Below, in pieces: positions 46,532 to 57,515 of a stretch of 64,000 bases of DNA (its first letter is position 1; each line of letters opens with the position of its first letter). The stretch spans positions 153,097,113-153,161,112 of the forward strand of contig NC_081405.1 of the NCBI RefSeq assembly GCF_030272615.1. The letters run 5' to 3'. The notes below the pieces were generated by a model. It was not told the DNA's origin. It saw only the letters and a list, made by a program, of their open reading frames with translations, and did no database searches. The translations under genes and the position numbers were made by a program. This stretch comes from Cryptomeria japonica (Eukaryota; Streptophyta; Pinopsida; Cupressales; Cupressaceae).

Positions 46532-48739
46532 ATGTCAGATTTTTATTTGCAAGATGTTCATGTTTATGATGATGTATGGAATTATGATTATGAGTATAGC
46601 CAAGATGAATTAGATGAAGCTTTGGATGAGTTTTTGAATCCTAGAGATACCAAACCTTCATTTTACCAAAAACTCATAAACCTTGTTACTATGCCATTTA
46701 GGTGTGATGAGAAAGATAAGTCGAATGATTCCTCTCAAGGGTACATTCCTATCAACTCTTCCACTAAATCTGGTGACATGGTTGTTTTCAATAATCCCCT
46801 TTACGAAGAGATGTCTCCTTTTGAATCAAAAGATGAACCTTTTAATAGCTATGATCATGCTTTGTTGGATGATGCTCTTGATGACTTTGTGGCTTTATCA
46901 AAATCTTTAAACAAGAACAAGACTTCTAAGCTAGTTAACATGATAAACCTAAATGAGCATAATAAGCCTCTCTTTGAAGTCCAAGGTGCTTATCCTTTTC
47001 CCACCTTTCAAGTTCCTAAATCACCTCTCCTTACTGTCCAAGGAGGGTATGGTCATGATTCCTTTCTTACTCCGAATAAACCTATCATCACTGTGCAAGG
47101 AAGAAAACCTATAAGTCCTTATAGTTATGCCAAGCAATTAACTAGAGAGAGTTATCATGCGGCTGCCCATACTTATCATACTAGGAATAATAGGCAGCCC
47201 AATCCTCCTCCTGTTATTCTGGTTTCTCTTCCTAATCCTCAACCAATTCTTCCGCAAGCTCCACGTATTTCACAAGTTATGGGTAAGGAATATGATCTCA
47301 TAGAACAACTTAAAGTTACCCCTGCTAAGATATCCCTTTGGGATTTGATCCAAACTTCTTCCGCTCATCATGGAATGTTACAAGATGCCTTGAAAAATTT
47401 GAATGTTCCTCCACCTAATACAGCTAATATTGTGTCTTTGGTTAACTCTGTGATGAATCCTAAAGCTCAAATTGTGTTTACTCAAGATGAATTGCCTACT
47501 AGTGAAATTCAACATCAATATGATCCCTTGATGATTGTGGTTATCATAAATGACAATGCTATAAGACGAACACTAGTAGATAATGGCTCTGGCCTTAATG
47601 TGTGTAGCATTAATCTATTGCATAAGATGAATGTGGATACATCCCTTATTGAGCCTGACTCTCGTCCCATTCGAGGCTTTGATAATGTGGCTAAGTCTTC
47701 ATTAGGTACTATCACCTTACCTGTCACAGTGGGACCTGTTACTTTGCCTACTCCTATCCATGTTATGTCGGGAAATCTAACATACAACTTGTTATTAGGG
47801 AGACCTTGGATTCACAACATGCAAGCTGTCCCCTCTACATTGCATAGACAAGTTAAATTTATCTATAACAATAAGACATATACCTTGATAGGTGATACTA
47901 ATTTTCAAGCTTGTTTGCAAACATCTACTTCTAAAGGGAATCCCTCTGAACCTTCCTCTTCTAGTGATGACTCTCTACCTATGGATGAGTCATCACCCTC
48001 GGATGATCAAAATTCTTTGGATGAGTCTAAAGAAGATTCTCCTCAACTTGAATCTACACATGAAAAGGCTTTTGATCCTAAGAAGGTTCTCGTAGAAGAC
48101 GATTGGGGATCTCTTGACTTTAATCCCACCTTTGTAGGTGAGTATAGGGTTCCTCCTAGAGAATTTAAAGTTAAAAAGAAGGAAGAAACTAAAGATCAAT
48201 CAACCTTGCCTGAACCTATGAACAACAATTTTGTGGCCGCTTCTCAAACTTCTCCTCACATATCTAATTCTGAAGAATTTGATTCTTTGTCTTATGAAAA
48301 ACCGCCTCCTCTTTCTGAAATGACTGATCGTTATGGTCGTGGTTTTCATATTTTAGCTAAGTATGGGTATAATGGAAATGGTTGTGGCGCTCACGAACAA
48401 GGGATAAAGGTTCCTCTAGGGAATAATATTTGTGATGAGACCTTTGGACTTGGTTTTAATCCTTACAAGTGCACTAAAGCTTCCAAGAGGCCCTGTATTA
48501 GTGCAAATGTTATCTCTACATCTCTACCAATGAGACACCCTGAGTATATTGATGGGGATCCTTCGTGTGCCTATGCTTTGGATGTCTTCCCTACCGATGA
48601 TGCTTTAGCTGAGTTTTTGGGAGCATATGACACTCTTCCTCGTTATCATCACAATAGGGGATTTGCTTATTATTTGAACACTGAAGCCTATTTTGGAAAA
48701 GAGATTGATAATGATAAGATAGTGGAAGAATTCCCTTAG
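46532..48739 (+). CDS. Tat-A protease / G-patch protein, 735 residues, no recognisable gag core
   Basis: Starts MSDFYLQDVHVYDD; the first 130 residues are acidic and unrecognised. Residues about 145-200 hold three VQG repeats (LFEVQGAYP, LLTVQGGYG, IITVQGRKP). The TPAKISLWDLIQTSSAHHGML block at about 263-285 is the conserved segment before the protease in plant Tat/Athila-like elements. The retropepsin-like domain (about 335-440) has LVDNGSGLNV with D-N-G in place of D-T/S-G, then LLGRPWIH. A G-patch-like segment (about 605-645) reads YGRGFHILAKYGYNGNGCG and HEQGIKVPL. I see neither a capsid-like gag region nor a CCHC zinc knuckle. It ends at a single TAG; pol continues in the same frame. Confidence 0.85.
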   Translation: MSDFYLQDVHVYDDVWNYDYEYSQDELDEALDEFLNPRDTKPSFYQKLINLVTMPFRCDEKDKSNDSSQGYIPINSSTKSGDMVVFNNPLYEEMSPFESKDEPFNSYDHALLDDALDDFVALSKSLNKNKTSKLVNMINLNEHNKPLFEVQGAYPFPTFQVPKSPLLTVQGGYGHDSFLTPNKPIITVQGRKPISPYSYAKQLTRESYHAAAHTYHTRNNRQPNPPPVILVSLPNPQPILPQAPRISQVMGKEYDLIEQLKVTPAKISLWDLIQTSSAHHGMLQDALKNLNVPPPNTANIVSLVNSVMNPKAQIVFTQDELPTSEIQHQYDPLMIVVIINDNAIRRTLVDNGSGLNVCSINLLHKMNVDTSLIEPDSRPIRGFDNVAKSSLGTITLPVTVGPVTLPTPIHVMSGNLTYNLLLGRPWIHNMQAVPSTLHRQVKFIYNNKTYTLIGDTNFQACLQTSTSKGNPSEPSSSSDDSLPMDESSPSDDQNSLDESKEDSPQLESTHEKAFDPKKVLVEDDWGSLDFNPTFVGEYRVPPREFKVKKKEETKDQSTLPEPMNNNFVAASQTSPHISNSEEFDSLSYEKPPPLSEMTDRYGRGFHILAKYGYNGNGCGAHEQGIKVPLGNNICDETFGLGFNPYKCTKASKRPCISANVISTSLPMRHPEYIDGDPSCAYALDVFPTDDALAEFLGAYDTLPRYHHNRGFAYYLNTEAYFGKEIDNDKIVEEFP

Positions 48740-51700
48740 TTAAAGGATACTCCTCAACAAAGTAATCTTCTCATAAGTGACACCATTGATGTTAAGATGG
48801 ATCCTTGCAAGGAGGAAAAAGTTATTAAAATTGGAAAGTGTTTGGATGAAGAGGAACAAAAACAATATGTAGATTTATTGCATGAATTCCCTGAGATCTT
48901 TGCTTGGACATATTCTGATATGCCTGGTATAGATCCTAAGATTGTTACTCATAACATTGTCTTAGTTCCCGATGCTAAGCCCATGAAACAAAAGATTCAA
49001 AAAATGAATCCTAAGGTAGCTCTGCTTGTTAAGACTGAGATTGAAAAATTATTGGAGGTTGGATTTATCCACCCTATTGATTATTCCCCGTGGATTTCAA
49101 ATATTGTCACTGTGGCTAAACCAGATAATAAGATAAGAATGTGTACCAACTTTCGGGATTTAAATAAGGCTTCTTTAAAAGATGATTTCCCTCTCCCAAA
49201 CATTGACATGATAGTTGATTCTACAGCAGGACATGCTTTGCTATCCTTCATGGACGGTTTTTCAGGATACAATCAAATTTTCATTAATCCTCAAGATCAA
49301 TTCAAAACTGCTTTCACCACTCCTTGGGGTATGTTTTGTTGGATAATGATGCCTTTTGGACTTAAAAATGCCGGCGCAACTTATCAACGAGCGATGACCC
49401 TTATCTTTCATGATCATATGCATAAGATTTTAGAAGATTATGTTGATGATATTTTGGCCAAGTCCACTCTTCGTATAGATCGCATTAAGATCCTTCGTCA
49501 AATCTTTGAAAGAATTCGTAAATATCACATGCGCTTGAATCCCCGAAAATGTGTTTTCGGTGTGGATAGTGGAAAACTATTAGGATTCATAGTTTTGCAT
49601 CGTGGGATTGAGGTGGACACTCAGAAAATAGATGCTATTGTCAACATGCCACCTCCTAGAAATGTGTCTCAACTCAAAAGCTTACAAGGAAAGATTCAAG
49701 CTATTCGTAGGTTTGATTCTGCAATAGAAAGACAATGCTTGGCCTTGGTGTTTGCGACTCAGAAATTAAGACATTATCTTTTAAATTCAGAAGTCCACGT
49801 CATGGTAAAGTTTGATCCTTTGAAGCATCTTTTCTCTAAAACTGATTTATCAGGACGCCTAGCTAAGTGGGTTATGATGTTAACTGAATTTGACCTTAAA
49901 TTTGTTTCACAAAGAGCAATTAAAGGGCAAGCGTTGACCGATCACTTAGTTGAGGCCCCTTCACCTTTCTCCTTCCCTAACCCTGAGTCTTTTCCTGATG
50001 ACTTCATTCTTTGTACAGAGAAAGATGAAACTTGGGAGTTATACTTTGATGGCTCTAAGTGTCATACGGGATTGGGGGCAGGTGTTGTTCTAATTTCTCC
50101 TACAAAGAAATCCATTCCCTTATCTTATCGTCTAAATCTCCTATGTACCAATAACATTGCTAAGTATGAGGCTCTTATAGCGGGAATAAAAGCAGCCTTA
50201 GCTCTGAATATAAAGCACATACATATTTATGGAGATTCGCAATTGATTATAAGACAAGTAACAGGACTGTATCAAGCAAAACAAGACAAATTAGCATAAT
50301 ATAAAGACCTTGCTATCTCTTTGCTACAAAAATTCGATTCTTACACCATGGAACCGGTTCCTCGAAAAGATAATCGACATGCAGATGCAATGGCATGTGT
50401 GGCTTCTCTTGTATCTTTAGAGGACCCTGTGATTGATCTTAAATTTGTTATTCACAACCTTATTTCTCCAGCTATTGTAGACGATTCTAGCTTGGTAACA
50501 TGTTGTGACTTTATAGACTCAGATGAATGGTATTCACATATCGTAAGATATTTGACTGATGGTACCTTTCCTGATTCCACCAATAGGAACACTAGGGCTA
50601 GAATCTGCAAGCTGTCTGCTAGATATATTATTCTTTCTAATGTTCTTTACCGAAGGGGTTATAACGGTCTTCTCCTTCGCTATCTTAACAAATCAGAAAT
50701 CCCCGTTGCTCTTGAAGAGGCACATTCAGGTGCTTGTGGGGGGCATTTTGGAGGCAAATCCTTGGTTCAAAGATTGCTTCGTATGGGATACTATTGGCAA
50801 ACTATGCAGAAGGATTCTTTTTCATTTATTAAGAAATGTCATCAATGTCAACAACACAATAATCTGATTCATGCTCTTGCCCAAGAACTTCGTTCTCAAG
50901 TAGCTTCTTGGCCTTTCTCCACATGGGGTCTAGATCTCATCAGTAAAATCTCTCCTCCTTCATCTCAAGGACACACTTTCATTATAACCGCAATAGATTA
51001 CTTCACAAAGTGGGTAGAAGCTGTTCCCCTTCGCTCTACTACTGCTGAAGTGATTTGCCAATTTCTTCTAGAAAACATTATTTCTCGATTTGGGATACCT
51101 TCCACTATAATCTCAGATAATGGGACATCATTTAAAAACAAGGACGTGAAGAAATTCCTTGAGAAATATCATATCAAACATCGATTTTCTACACCATACT
51201 ATCCTCAATCAAATGGTCAAGCCGAATCATCCAATAAGATAATTGAACAAATTCTTCGTAAAACCGTGAATAAGCATGGTAAGGATTGGAGTACTCAGCT
51301 AATCTATGCTCTTTGGGCCTATCGAATGATTGTACAAATTGCTACAAGAACTACCCCTTATAATCTTGTTTATGGTGCTGATGCTATTATGCCTTTAGAT
51401 TTAGAGATTCCATCACTTAGAGTTTCTCTCAAAGGTATAGTAGATGATGACTCTTATAGGGAACAAAGACTTCAATAGCTTGAGATGCTTGATGAATAGT
51501 GTATAAATGCACTTGAGCATATTCAAGCATATCACAAAACTCTACAACGAAGCTATAATGATAAAGTCATTCAACGTTCCTTATCAGTAGGTGACCTAGT
51601 CCTCTATGAGAATCAACGCAATGTGAATGCCTTACCTGCAGAAAAGGGAAAATTTAGTCCTAATTGGCTTGGACCATATATTGTTATTGAAGATTATGGA

Positions 51701-51787
51701 TCGCGTGCTTACAAAATAGCAGATGTAGATAGTACGCCTCTTAAAGAGCCTATAAATGCTATGCACTTGCGTAGATACTATGCTTAA
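48740..51787 (+). pseudogene. Tat-A pol: RT, two RNase H regions, integrase; three in-frame stops
   Basis: In frame with the upstream protein after TAG 48737-48739. RT (about 48990-49620) has NFRDLNKA, FMDGFSGYNQI and YVDDILAKS. The first RNase H is internally deleted: the join IQAIRRF to DSAIERQCLALVFATQ near 49705-49725 removes its catalytic part. A second RNase H (about 50030-50290) is readable, with ELYFDGSK, KYEALIAG and YGDSQLI. Integrase (about 50680-51480) has the H-H-C-C region ending CHQCQ, then GLDLIS, ISDNGTSF and NGQAESSNK. The C-terminal tail (GDLVLYENQ, LGPYIVIEDYG) ends with TAA at 51785-51787. In-frame stops: TAA 50297, TAG 51476, TAG 51497. No frameshift is present. Confidence 0.93.
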
Positions 51788-52321
51788 TTCATCATTCCCT
51801 ACCTTTCATTTCATCTATCTTCTTTTCAGTTCTTCAACATTGGGTAATATGTTAGTATATCATGATTAGAGCAAATAGAATTAAATGATATTATGTTTAA
51901 TCTATATTGCTTCATTCTTGACAAGCGTGTTTCTTCACTTTATAGTTTGTCTTGAATTCATTTATGTAAATTGTAAAAGATTTACATTTCCATTATTCTA
52001 GCATATTGTACAATGTCTTTATGTGTTAAGTAGAATTGTATCATGTTGTGTTTAAGTTCAAAATTAAATCACATTAGTTATATGATTCTTAGACTTAATG
52101 CATATTTCTTCTCTATCATCAATGTAGTACTTGATTAAATATTTTAATTAAGTCACACATGTATCAATTTAATCATGGAGCATTGAGAAATCAATCACAT
52201 GGAAATTAAATCCTGAACATACATGTACATCTACCAAATGTATTAACTTTAATCAAAGCAAAATATACATTGTTTTAAGCATTAAAGATAACACATTTGA
52301 GACAAAGCGAAGCATATATAT
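51788..52321 (+). other. Tat-A DNA between integrase and Tat-B; no gene seen
   Basis: AT-rich, no credible frame. It ends with GCATATAT, the target of Tat-B; its continuation is at 60811. Confidence 0.7.
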
Positions 52322-53992
52322 TGTAGCGTCGTAAATTGTACGCACTTGCTAGGGTGGTACAATTTCACACCTAGTTTAGCACCCGCCTTGGCGCAGTTTG
52401 CATTTTGCATTGCATTTCCCCTTTAGCACTTAATTGATTAAATTAATTAGGGCTAGGGTTCTATTTTATCATCTCCCATATCATAAAGTTGGGCCCTTTT
52501 CATTAAAGTGTGCCCCTTTCATTTTATTCTTCTAATACATCATTTAATCAAAAACCCTAATTAGGTCCTATTTTGAACTTGGGGGCTTGATTTCGGGGGT
52601 CAAAACATCTCAAAATCAGCTGTAACTTCGGGATTCTCTCTAAAATAATCATATCCGACGGCCCTAAAAATTTGGTGAAAAGTTGTCGGGACCGTGGTGC
52701 CTGGTGCACATGGTCCCGGACATTTTTCCCGAAATTTTAGGAGTGTGATCCAATCATAAAATAAAGCTTAACCCCAAGAAATTGGTGGGAGATTCAATCT
52801 CTAAGTCGGCCTAAAGTTGAAATTAAGACCTAGGGTTTCATACATAAGAGCTCTCTTTCTTCATTTGAAAGGATCCGATTTTTGGCTTTCAAGGACCTCA
52901 TATGCAGCGAAAGAGCAGATCTTTGAAGACTTCAACAACATTCAACATCCTTCTATCAAGCATTTATCAATTTCACTCATCCATTTAGGGCTTGGAAGAC
53001 ATTGAAGAACAATAGGAGATTACCGACTGAAGATTGGCTTGTACCCCTCCCTTGAGGGTTGGGTATGATTTCATGTTGTTTTCATGTCTTTGCATAAGCT
53101 TCAATATATCCTCTATTCATGCTTTAGATCACTTTGCATATTGATTTAGAGCATTTAAATTATCATTTACAAGCAATTAGGGTTTACTTTCTAGGTTGCT
53201 CTAGTTTGCTTTCTTGCATTTAAGGACCTTGCACACACACTAGGTCTGCACACACAATACATTTTACAATACAACTTGGCTATTCGTGGAGGTGGAAATC
53301 ACCGAAGCGGGGGTTTGACTAAGGCAAAACCCTATATAGCCACCCAAACACCTTTTCAGATATAAGTGCAGGTTTCGGGACTCGGACGACGTCGCAGGTT
53401 GCAGATCTGGGAGAAGCAGACTGAGATAGACCTTCATACCAAATTTTAGATCAAAAGACCAGGACAGGGGCATGGGGCACCCTGGTCCTTCCAGGACAGG
53501 GGCGTTGGGCGCCCTGGTCCCTGGGACAGGGGCGCTGGGCACCCTGGTCCTCCTGACAGACAACATTTTCAGCATTTTTGACAGCTTTTCCAGAGTGCAA
53601 AACAACAGTTTTCGGAGCAGTTTCAGGGGCAGAATCAGGACAGTGTCGCCTGCGCCCCCATCCCGAACATTTTCATTCCGATTTTGACTCCGGGTACGCA
53701 TTTGCATTCTTGTCTTGTCCTTGTGTTTACAGCTTTCCATCATTTAAGTTCAATTCTGTAATCTTGTTATTAGTTCATACTTGCACTTTGGGGTTAGGGA
53801 TTGAACTTGCATCATTCTATCTATCATTTACAACAAAGGAATAGAAATCCTAATAGGTAGCCCGTGGCTCTCTCTTCCACAAGAAGAAGTAGCCAATTGT
53901 GTGATACCTCTAGGCTCTTTCGTATTCCACAAATGTGTGCTTGAAAGTGAGATTAGGGCATGTTTGCTTAGTGTCACTTTTTCTCCCACACA
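52322..53992 (+). repeat. Tat-B 5' LTR
   Basis: TGTAGCGTCG...CCCACACA, followed by the primer-binding site. Internal features match the Tat-A LTR, including the GC-rich repeat at about 53458-53565. Confidence 0.95.
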
Positions 53993-53995
53993 TTT

Positions 53996-54013
53996 TGGTG
54001 AACCCGACGTGAA
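53996..54013 (+). other. Tat-B primer-binding site
   Basis: TGGTGAACCCGACGTGAA, identical to Tat-A. It is absent after the 60810 LTR, which marks that copy as the 3' LTR. Confidence 0.78.
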
Positions 54014-54329
54014 TTCCAATCTTCTCTAATTCTGATTTATAATTTGAGTGTTTATGCTATTTCAAATTCAAATTGGTATTTACAAGTTTCAATTTCTTGC
54101 AAGATTCAAAAATTTAGAGGAAATTTTTGCTAAAACCCTAATTTTTCAATTCAAAGTTGAACTTGTGGATAGCTTAATTTGGATCAATAATTTTAAATCT
54201 GATTTAGGAACTCATTTGAATCATAAATTTCATTTTCTAAATCTACATTCTAAGTGCTTGCATTGGTTAAAATTGAACATTTTCTTCTATTTTGCATGTG
54301 TTATCATTTGAAAGAGGAAAATTGTTGTC

Positions 54330-57300
54330 ATGATGCATTCATTTCATAGATGTGATAGTGGGTTAGCTTCCCTTGTTTCAATTTTTCCATCTCCTAAAGA
54401 ACTTCCCCCTATCTATAACAACATTTTAGTGCCTAAAAGAGTTGCTATCAATCCCTTTGAGACTCTCCCATGCTCTAAGGATGAAGACTTTAAGAGTGAT
54501 CTTGACAACTCTCCTAAAATGTGCCCTTCCTATTTAGCTATCCTAGAGGAAGAGAATGATATAATAAACACCTTTCTTAATGTTACTTCACCTTCCCTCC
54601 ATGATGCCTCTCTAAGTGAAAAGGTATTGATGGACATTGACTTATTTTCTCCTAAAGTTGGTCCTTCCAATGGGGGCATGTTGGTGCAACAAGAGGTTAT
54701 GAACACTTCTTTCAAAGATCTCCTTCCTAAGCATGAATCTTTGGAGAAGTCTATTCATGTTCCTCCTAAAAAACACTCCCTTCATGAGGATCCTTTTGTG
54801 CAAGAAGATGACATTATCCCTACATTTCCTAGTGATGGCATTTCCTTTTCCAACAAGATTCCCACTACAGATGATGAATTAATGATAAATATTTACCCTT
54901 CTCCTAAAGTTTGTCTTACCCATAAGCATCCCTTAGAGAAAGAAGATGAAATAATAAGAAATTTCCTTAATTCTCTCTCCCCTAAAGATCATATTGAACA
55001 TATTTTGAGGAAAGAGGATGAGTTTAACACATCTATTGATGCTCTCCCTTCTAAGGATGAGGAATTAATAAACAATGTTATCTCCTCTCCCGAAATTGAC
55101 AATACTTCAAACATTCCTTTCAACCACCTCACTATTTGGGATGAACCATTAGAAGAAGGTGTAGATTATTCTCTACCCCTAGCCAAAGGGGATGAAATCA
55201 AGATTGAAAATTCCCTTGATAGTTTCTCACCTTCCTTGAATCTCAATTATTATCCCTCTCCTCAACTCGGTTCTACTCATAAGGAAACCCTAGTTCAAAG
55301 CAAGATGGTTAACATCTCTTTCAAAGATCTCCCTCTCAAAAGTGAGAATTTAGAGAGTAATGTTGATCGTTCTCCTAGAGATTTTATTCCCCATGTAGAT
55401 CATTTGATGATAGAGGATGATATGACCTTTCCTCTTCCTACTAGAACATCAATGCCTACCCCTTGTCTCTCTCCTAAAATTGATTTAATCCATGATAAGA
55501 TTTTAGTGCAAGAGAAGACTATCAACAATTCTTCCAACACTTTTTTTCATTCCTCTAAACCATCCTCAATCAATTTGATACATGTGAATGAGACACCTAA
55601 CAAACCTCTCTTCACTGTCCAAGGTGCTTGTCCTTCTCAAAATTCTCAACCTTTAAATAAGCCTATCTTAGTGGTTCAAGGTGGTTATGCTAATGATTCT
55701 TTTTGCACTCCTAAGAAACCTATTATTATTGTGCAAGGAGGTTACTCTACTAAGAGCCCTTATGAGTATGCTAAGCAACTGACTAGAGAGAGTTATCATG
55801 TGGTTGCCCATACCTATAACACAAGAAACAATAAGCAACCTAATCCTCCTCCAGTTATCCCAACTTCGCTTCCTCCTTCTCAACCAATTCTTCCACAAGC
55901 TCCACGTATTTCACAAGTTCTTGGTAAGGAATATGATCTCATAGAACAACTTAAAGCTACCCCTGCTAAGATATCCCTTTGGGATTTGATCCAAACTTCT
56001 TCCGCTCATCATGGAATGTTACAAGATGCCTTGAAAGATTTGAATGTTCCTCCACCTAATACATCTAGTAATATAGCATCTTTAGTTAACTCTGTGATGA
56101 ATCCTAAAGCTCAAATTGTGTTTACCCAAGATGAGTTGCCTACTAGTGAAATTCAACAACAATATGATCCCTTGATGATTGTGGTTATCATAAATGACAC
56201 GGCTATAAGACGAACACTGGTAGATAATGGCTCTGGCCTTAATGTGTGTAGCATTAATCTATTGCATAAGATGAATGTGGATACATCCCTTATTGAGCCT
56301 GACTCTCATCCCATTTGAGGCTTTGACAATGTGGCTAAGACTTCATTAGGTATTATCACCTTACCCATCACAGTGGGACCTGTTACTTTGCCTACTCCTA
56401 TCCATGTTATGTCGGGAAATCTAACATACAACTTGTTATTAGGGAGACCTTGGATTCATAGTATGCAAGCTGTCCCCTCTACATTGCATAGACAAGTTAA
56501 ATTTATTTATAACAATAAGACATATACCTTGATAGGTGATACTAATCTTCAGGCTTGTTTGCAAACATCTACTTCCAAAGGGAGTTCTTCTAAGCCTTCC
56601 TCTTCTAATGATGACTCTTTAAACAAGATACCTATGAACAAATCATTACCCTATGATAATCAAAATTCTTTGGATGAGTCTAAAGCTCCTGAAGAAGATC
56701 CTTCTCGACTTGAATCTACACATGAAAAGGCTTTTGATCCTAAGAAGGTTCTCGCAGAAGACGATTGGGGATCTCTTGATTTTAATCCCACCTTTGTAGG
56801 TGAATATAGGGTTCCTCCTAGAGATCTTAAAGGTAAAAAGAAGGAAGAAACTAGAGATCAATCAGTCTTACCTAAACCTATGAGCAATAATTTTGTGGCC
56901 ACCTCTCAAACTTCTTCTCCTCACACCTCTAATTATGAAGAGTTTGATTCTTTGTCTTATGAAAAACCACCCTCTCTTCCTGAAATGGTTGATCGTTATG
57001 GTCGTGGTTTTCACATTTTTGCTAAGCATGGGTATCATGGAAATGGTTGTGGTGCTCATGAACAAGGGATAAAGGTTCCTCTAGAGACTAATTTTCAGAA
57101 TTATGCCTTTGGACTCGGCTATAATCCCTGCAAACGCACTAAAGCATCTAAAAGACCATCTCTCAATGTGAATGCTATATTTAGTAGTGATGATGATCTC
57201 ACTTCAACTAAATCATCTTCTACTTTTATCAACTCTCATTCCCCTCATAAGGAAATCTTGGCGATGAACAAATCTCTTTATGACTCCCCTCAAATTTCAA

Positions 57301-57515
57301 AATCCACATATGAATCTTTATCTCCTATTCATCATAAAGTCCTTTCCTCTAGGGATAAGGCTCTAATAAATTCCACTCATCCCTCTTCTAAGATTTCTTG
57401 TGACTTTTCTTCTTCAATTTTTATCACTTTATACATGTTTTTGATCTCACTTATAATTGAGCATTTAGCATGTCATATTCAAATACCTCATTCAATCTAT
57501 CATGTCTTTAAATAA
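54330..57515 (+). pseudogene. Tat-B protease / G-patch protein with repetitive N-terminus; one TGA
   Basis: One frame from MMHSFHRCDSG at 54330 to 57515, broken only by TGA at 56316-56318, where Tat-A has CGA (Arg). Residues about 30-410 are an unrecognised Ser/Pro/Asp/Glu-rich region of imperfect repeats of about 60-90 residues containing SFKDL, SPK and QEDD-like words; Tat-A lacks it. From about residue 425 the protein matches Tat-A: three VQG repeats, TPAKISLWDLIQ, LVDNGSGLNV, LLGRPWIH, and a G-patch-like YGRGFHIFAKHGYHGNGCG. The tail after about 57180 differs from Tat-A and ends in a hydrophobic stretch (FITLYMFLISLIIEHLACHI). No gag core, zinc knuckle or pol. Confidence 0.88.

Noticed and set aside
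53264-53743. 159-residue ORF on the minus strand of the Tat-B LTR (and copies at 60082, 45662 and 262)
   Set aside because: Its Pro/Ala/Arg-rich stretch is only the translation of the GC-rich LTR repeat, and the frame crosses the LTR without a recognisable domain.
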